Position numbers and translations under genes: made by a program. DNA of 30,818 nt from a virus: the IMG/VR virus record IMGVR_UViG_3300010885_026118, positions 1-30,818 of that record; one strand, written 5' to 3'. Within the stretch, counting starts at the first letter, position 1, and every line of letters begins with the position of its first letter. Positions 29,875-30,818 of this stretch are shown here, piece after piece. The notes under the pieces were generated by a model. The model saw only the letters and a list, made by a program, of their open reading frames with translations, was not told the origin of the DNA and made no database searches.

Positions 29875-30179
29875 CAGAACGGCAGATCGTCGTCAGCTTC
29901 GATGGAGGCAACCACTGCTTTGATAGGTGCTGGCTCAACTTTAGGTGCCTGCTTTGATGCTGGCGTAAGGTTGCCAAGAATAACCCCCTTCTTTCCGGCA
30001 TTCTTCTCCTCAAGAGTCACGCTCTCGCAGAGGGTTCCGCACTGTCCGTACTGGTCGAGTTCGTCGTTGATGAAGATGACGGCATCGTAGAATTTGGCGG
30101 GCTTGCCGTTCTTACGGATTGCGTCTTTGACTCTCGATTTGTCGATGAGTGTGAGGTCGATGGATACGCGGACGATCAT
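29874..30179 (-). CDS. SSB-like single-stranded DNA binding protein
   Basis: 101 residues. MIVRVSIDLTLIDKSRVKDA, then KPAKFYDAVIFINDELDQYG, VTLEEKNAGKKGVILGNL form a short OB-like beta domain; a disordered linker follows, and the end is ADDDLPF, the acidic-hydrophobic tip by which bacterial SSB-type proteins bind partner replication proteins. Similar short phage proteins with this N-terminus occur near replication genes. The fold is inferred; the tip is directly seen. ATG at 30179, 4-base overlap with the upstream 59-residue gene. Confidence 0.8.
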   Translation of the reverse strand: MIVRVSIDLTLIDKSRVKDAIRKNGKPAKFYDAVIFINDELDQYGQCGTLCESVTLEEKNAGKKGVILGNLTPASKQAPKVEPAPIKAVVASIEADDDLPF

Positions 30180-30355
30180 GGTTGGTTTGGATATGTGGTT
30201 ATGGTTCGGGTGTGTTTTTGCAGGAAGAGCTTCCCTCTAAGGGGTTGGTCTTTCTTCAAAGTGGGAAAGTTCTTTTGGAACGTGGAGAAGGAGTCGCGGC
30301 GGGCATCACCCTTGCCTACTCGCTTCTCGGAGTGCTGAGTTTTTAATACGGACAT
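30176..30355 (-). CDS. 59-residue basic hypothetical protein
   Basis: ATG at 30355 to TGA at 30176-30178, the stop overlapping the SSB-like ATG (ATGA). Sequence includes SVLKTQHSEKRVGKGDARRD, SFSTFQKNFPTLKKDQPLRG and KLFLQKHTRT: strongly basic, compatible with nucleic-acid binding. No family known to me. It fills an otherwise empty stretch and follows motif copy a by about 55 bases, as expected for the first gene of a unit. Confidence 0.68.
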   Translation of the reverse strand: MSVLKTQHSEKRVGKGDARRDSFSTFQKNFPTLKKDQPLRGKLFLQKHTRTITTYPNQP

Positions 30356-30403
30356 GTGATGAGTCTTGATCTAATGACCTGCTGATAAATTGTGATTGTA
30401 GCG

Positions 30404-30427
30404 AGGTGTCAATACACCTGCAAGCCC
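30404..30427 (-). promoter_or_regulatory. GGTGTA motif copy a, head of the SSB/terminase unit
   Basis: The minus strand reads GGGCTTGCAGGTGTATTGAC followed by ACCT; perfect dyad AGGTGT (30404-30409) and ACACCT (30414-30419) with spacer CAAT. It lies directly downstream of the three 21-bp repeats and upstream of the 59-residue gene, about 55 bases from its ATG, the best-placed copy for a promoter. Confidence 0.55.
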
Positions 30428-30433
30428 AATGAT

Positions 30434-30496
30434 GATAGGACTCAGATTCCTATCGTTAGGACTTAAAGTCCTATCGATGCGACTTCATGTCCCATC
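30434..30496. repeat. three contiguous 21-bp imperfect direct repeats with internal dyads
   Basis: Units 30434-30454, 30455-30475 and 30476-30496 follow the pattern GATAGGACT...TCCTATC. Unit 1 has 6-bp dyad arms (ATAGGA/TCCTAT), unit 2 a near-perfect palindrome AGGACTTAAAGTCCT, and unit 3 is more diverged (GATGCGACT...TCCCATC) because it also encodes the last residues of the RHH-like protein. The 21-bp period, two helical turns, and the place between a DNA-binding gene and motif a suggest a multi-site operator. Confidence 0.85.
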
Positions 30497-30675
30497 AGAC
30501 CGGAGATGTACTTGCCGCGGGAGAGATCACCGCGGAGATCATCGAGCCTGTCCCACTGCGGTGCGGGCATAGAGACCCCGCGTGTGATCACCGTCCTGCC
30601 CTTCGCGTTGGCGTTGGTGCTGCCCTTCTTGCGTCCGGCACCCTTGCGTTTGCCTCCGTGTGGTTTGAGTTTCAT
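30463..30675 (-). CDS. small basic ribbon-helix-helix-like regulator
   Basis: 70 residues from the ATG at 30675. The start is fixed by a good AGGAGG about 8 bases upstream and by an ATGA overlap with the upstream stop; the 20-codon extension upstream is therefore dropped. The N-terminus (KPHGGKRKGAGRKKGSTNAN) is the basic G-x-R-x-G-A-G-R-K motif of many phage proteins. Residues 31-65 (ITRGVSMPAPQWDRLDDLRG, DLSRGKYISGLMGHEV) fit a ribbon-helix-helix: one strand, helix, turn, helix. Its coding end overlaps unit 3 of the 21-bp repeats, so it may bind the operator it partly encodes and control the downstream unit. Confidence 0.75.
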   Translation of the reverse strand: MKLKPHGGKRKGAGRKKGSTNANAKGRTVITRGVSMPAPQWDRLDDLRGDLSRGKYISGLMGHEVASIGL

Positions 30676-30818
30676 TTCACTGCCTCCTCTGCTTCTTTGA
30701 CCCATTGGTCGATAGTGAGGTGATCGTAGTAGCAAACCATTACGGACTCACCCACCGATGCGCCCGTCTCGATGCTGGTGAAGTAGAAGTACCCGCTACC
30801 CCTTTTGTGCTGGATCTC
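30672..30818 (-). CDS. C-terminal end of an unidentified gene cut by the right edge
   Basis: An open frame enters from the window edge and ends at TGA 30672-30674, overlapping the RHH-like ATG. The visible 48 residues include HKRGSGYFYFTSIETGASVG, ESVMVCYYDHLTIDQWVKEA and EEAVK. A small alpha/beta or barrel-like end; no family recognisable from the fragment. The ATGA junction argues that it is a true gene. Confidence 0.65.
   Translation of the reverse strand, partial: EIQHKRGSGYFYFTSIETGASVGESVMVCYYDHLTIDQWVKEAEEAVK

Noticed and set aside
1-30818. CRISPR array or insertion sequence
   Set aside because: No spaced identical direct repeats of the right size, no transposase-like gene and no terminal inverted repeats were seen.

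Overview
The window is the structural half of a podovirus genome with a temperate signature. All protein genes I can support lie on the minus strand and read from right to left. They are densely packed, mostly with 1-11 base stop/start overlaps. Gene content and order match the T7-like virion programme: terminase small and large subunits, portal (head-tail connector), scaffold, major capsid protein, two tail tubular proteins, internal or ejection proteins including one of 2437 residues, T7-type tail fibre, distal tail proteins, holin and endolysin. A tyrosine integrase and a tRNA-Ser-like attachment core at the left end add the temperate trait. No RNA polymerase, DNA polymerase, helicase or repressor is visible, so the early region must lie beyond the right edge. 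The host cannot be named from this window. The DNA is moderately GC-rich, many starts have no recognisable Shine-Dalgarno sequence, and the tRNA core has no encoded CCA.

Layout from the transcriptional start (right) to the left. (1) 30818-28434: a short early/middle block. It has the end of an unidentified gene, a small ribbon-helix-helix-like basic protein, three tandem 21-bp dyads, a 59-residue orphan, an SSB-like protein ending in DDDLPF, a 32-residue hydrophobic peptide, a DUF3310 protein, terminase small subunit, a 25-residue single-pass membrane peptide and several small Cys-rich or coiled-coil proteins. (2) 28244-20998: packaging and head genes (terminase large subunit, portal, Bbp19-like protein, scaffold, capsid, tail tubular A). 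A strong terminator follows the capsid gene. A tRNA-like gene lies on the opposite strand in the scaffold-capsid gap. (3) 21001-7726: tail tubular B, a cupin-like protein, and the internal virion proteins. (4) 7662-4263: T7-like tail fibre and five or six small distal tail proteins, one carrying a 16-residue beta-solenoid-like repeat. (5) 4252-1532: lysis genes (membrane proteins, 3TM holin, GH108-like endolysin) followed by a metallophosphoesterase, a helix-turn-helix-like protein and an acidic orphan. (6) 1531-1: hairpins, the att core, the integrase, and an open frame running off the left edge through a pentanucleotide repeat.

The most interesting unexplained signal is a DNA motif found nine times, with a tenth weak copy. 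On the minus strand it reads roughly GSCYNNR-GGTGTA-NANACACC. It lies at or just before the start of nearly every gene block and in two places is read through as protein (LPAGVKTP, LPTGVDTP). It behaves like a phage-specific promoter or operator. Other points to check are a 5-bp coding repeat that could switch a reading frame, tandem 21-bp dyads next to the putative RHH regulator, a hairpin presenting a start codon in its loop directly after the terminase stop, and a lower-GC stretch inside the giant virion protein.
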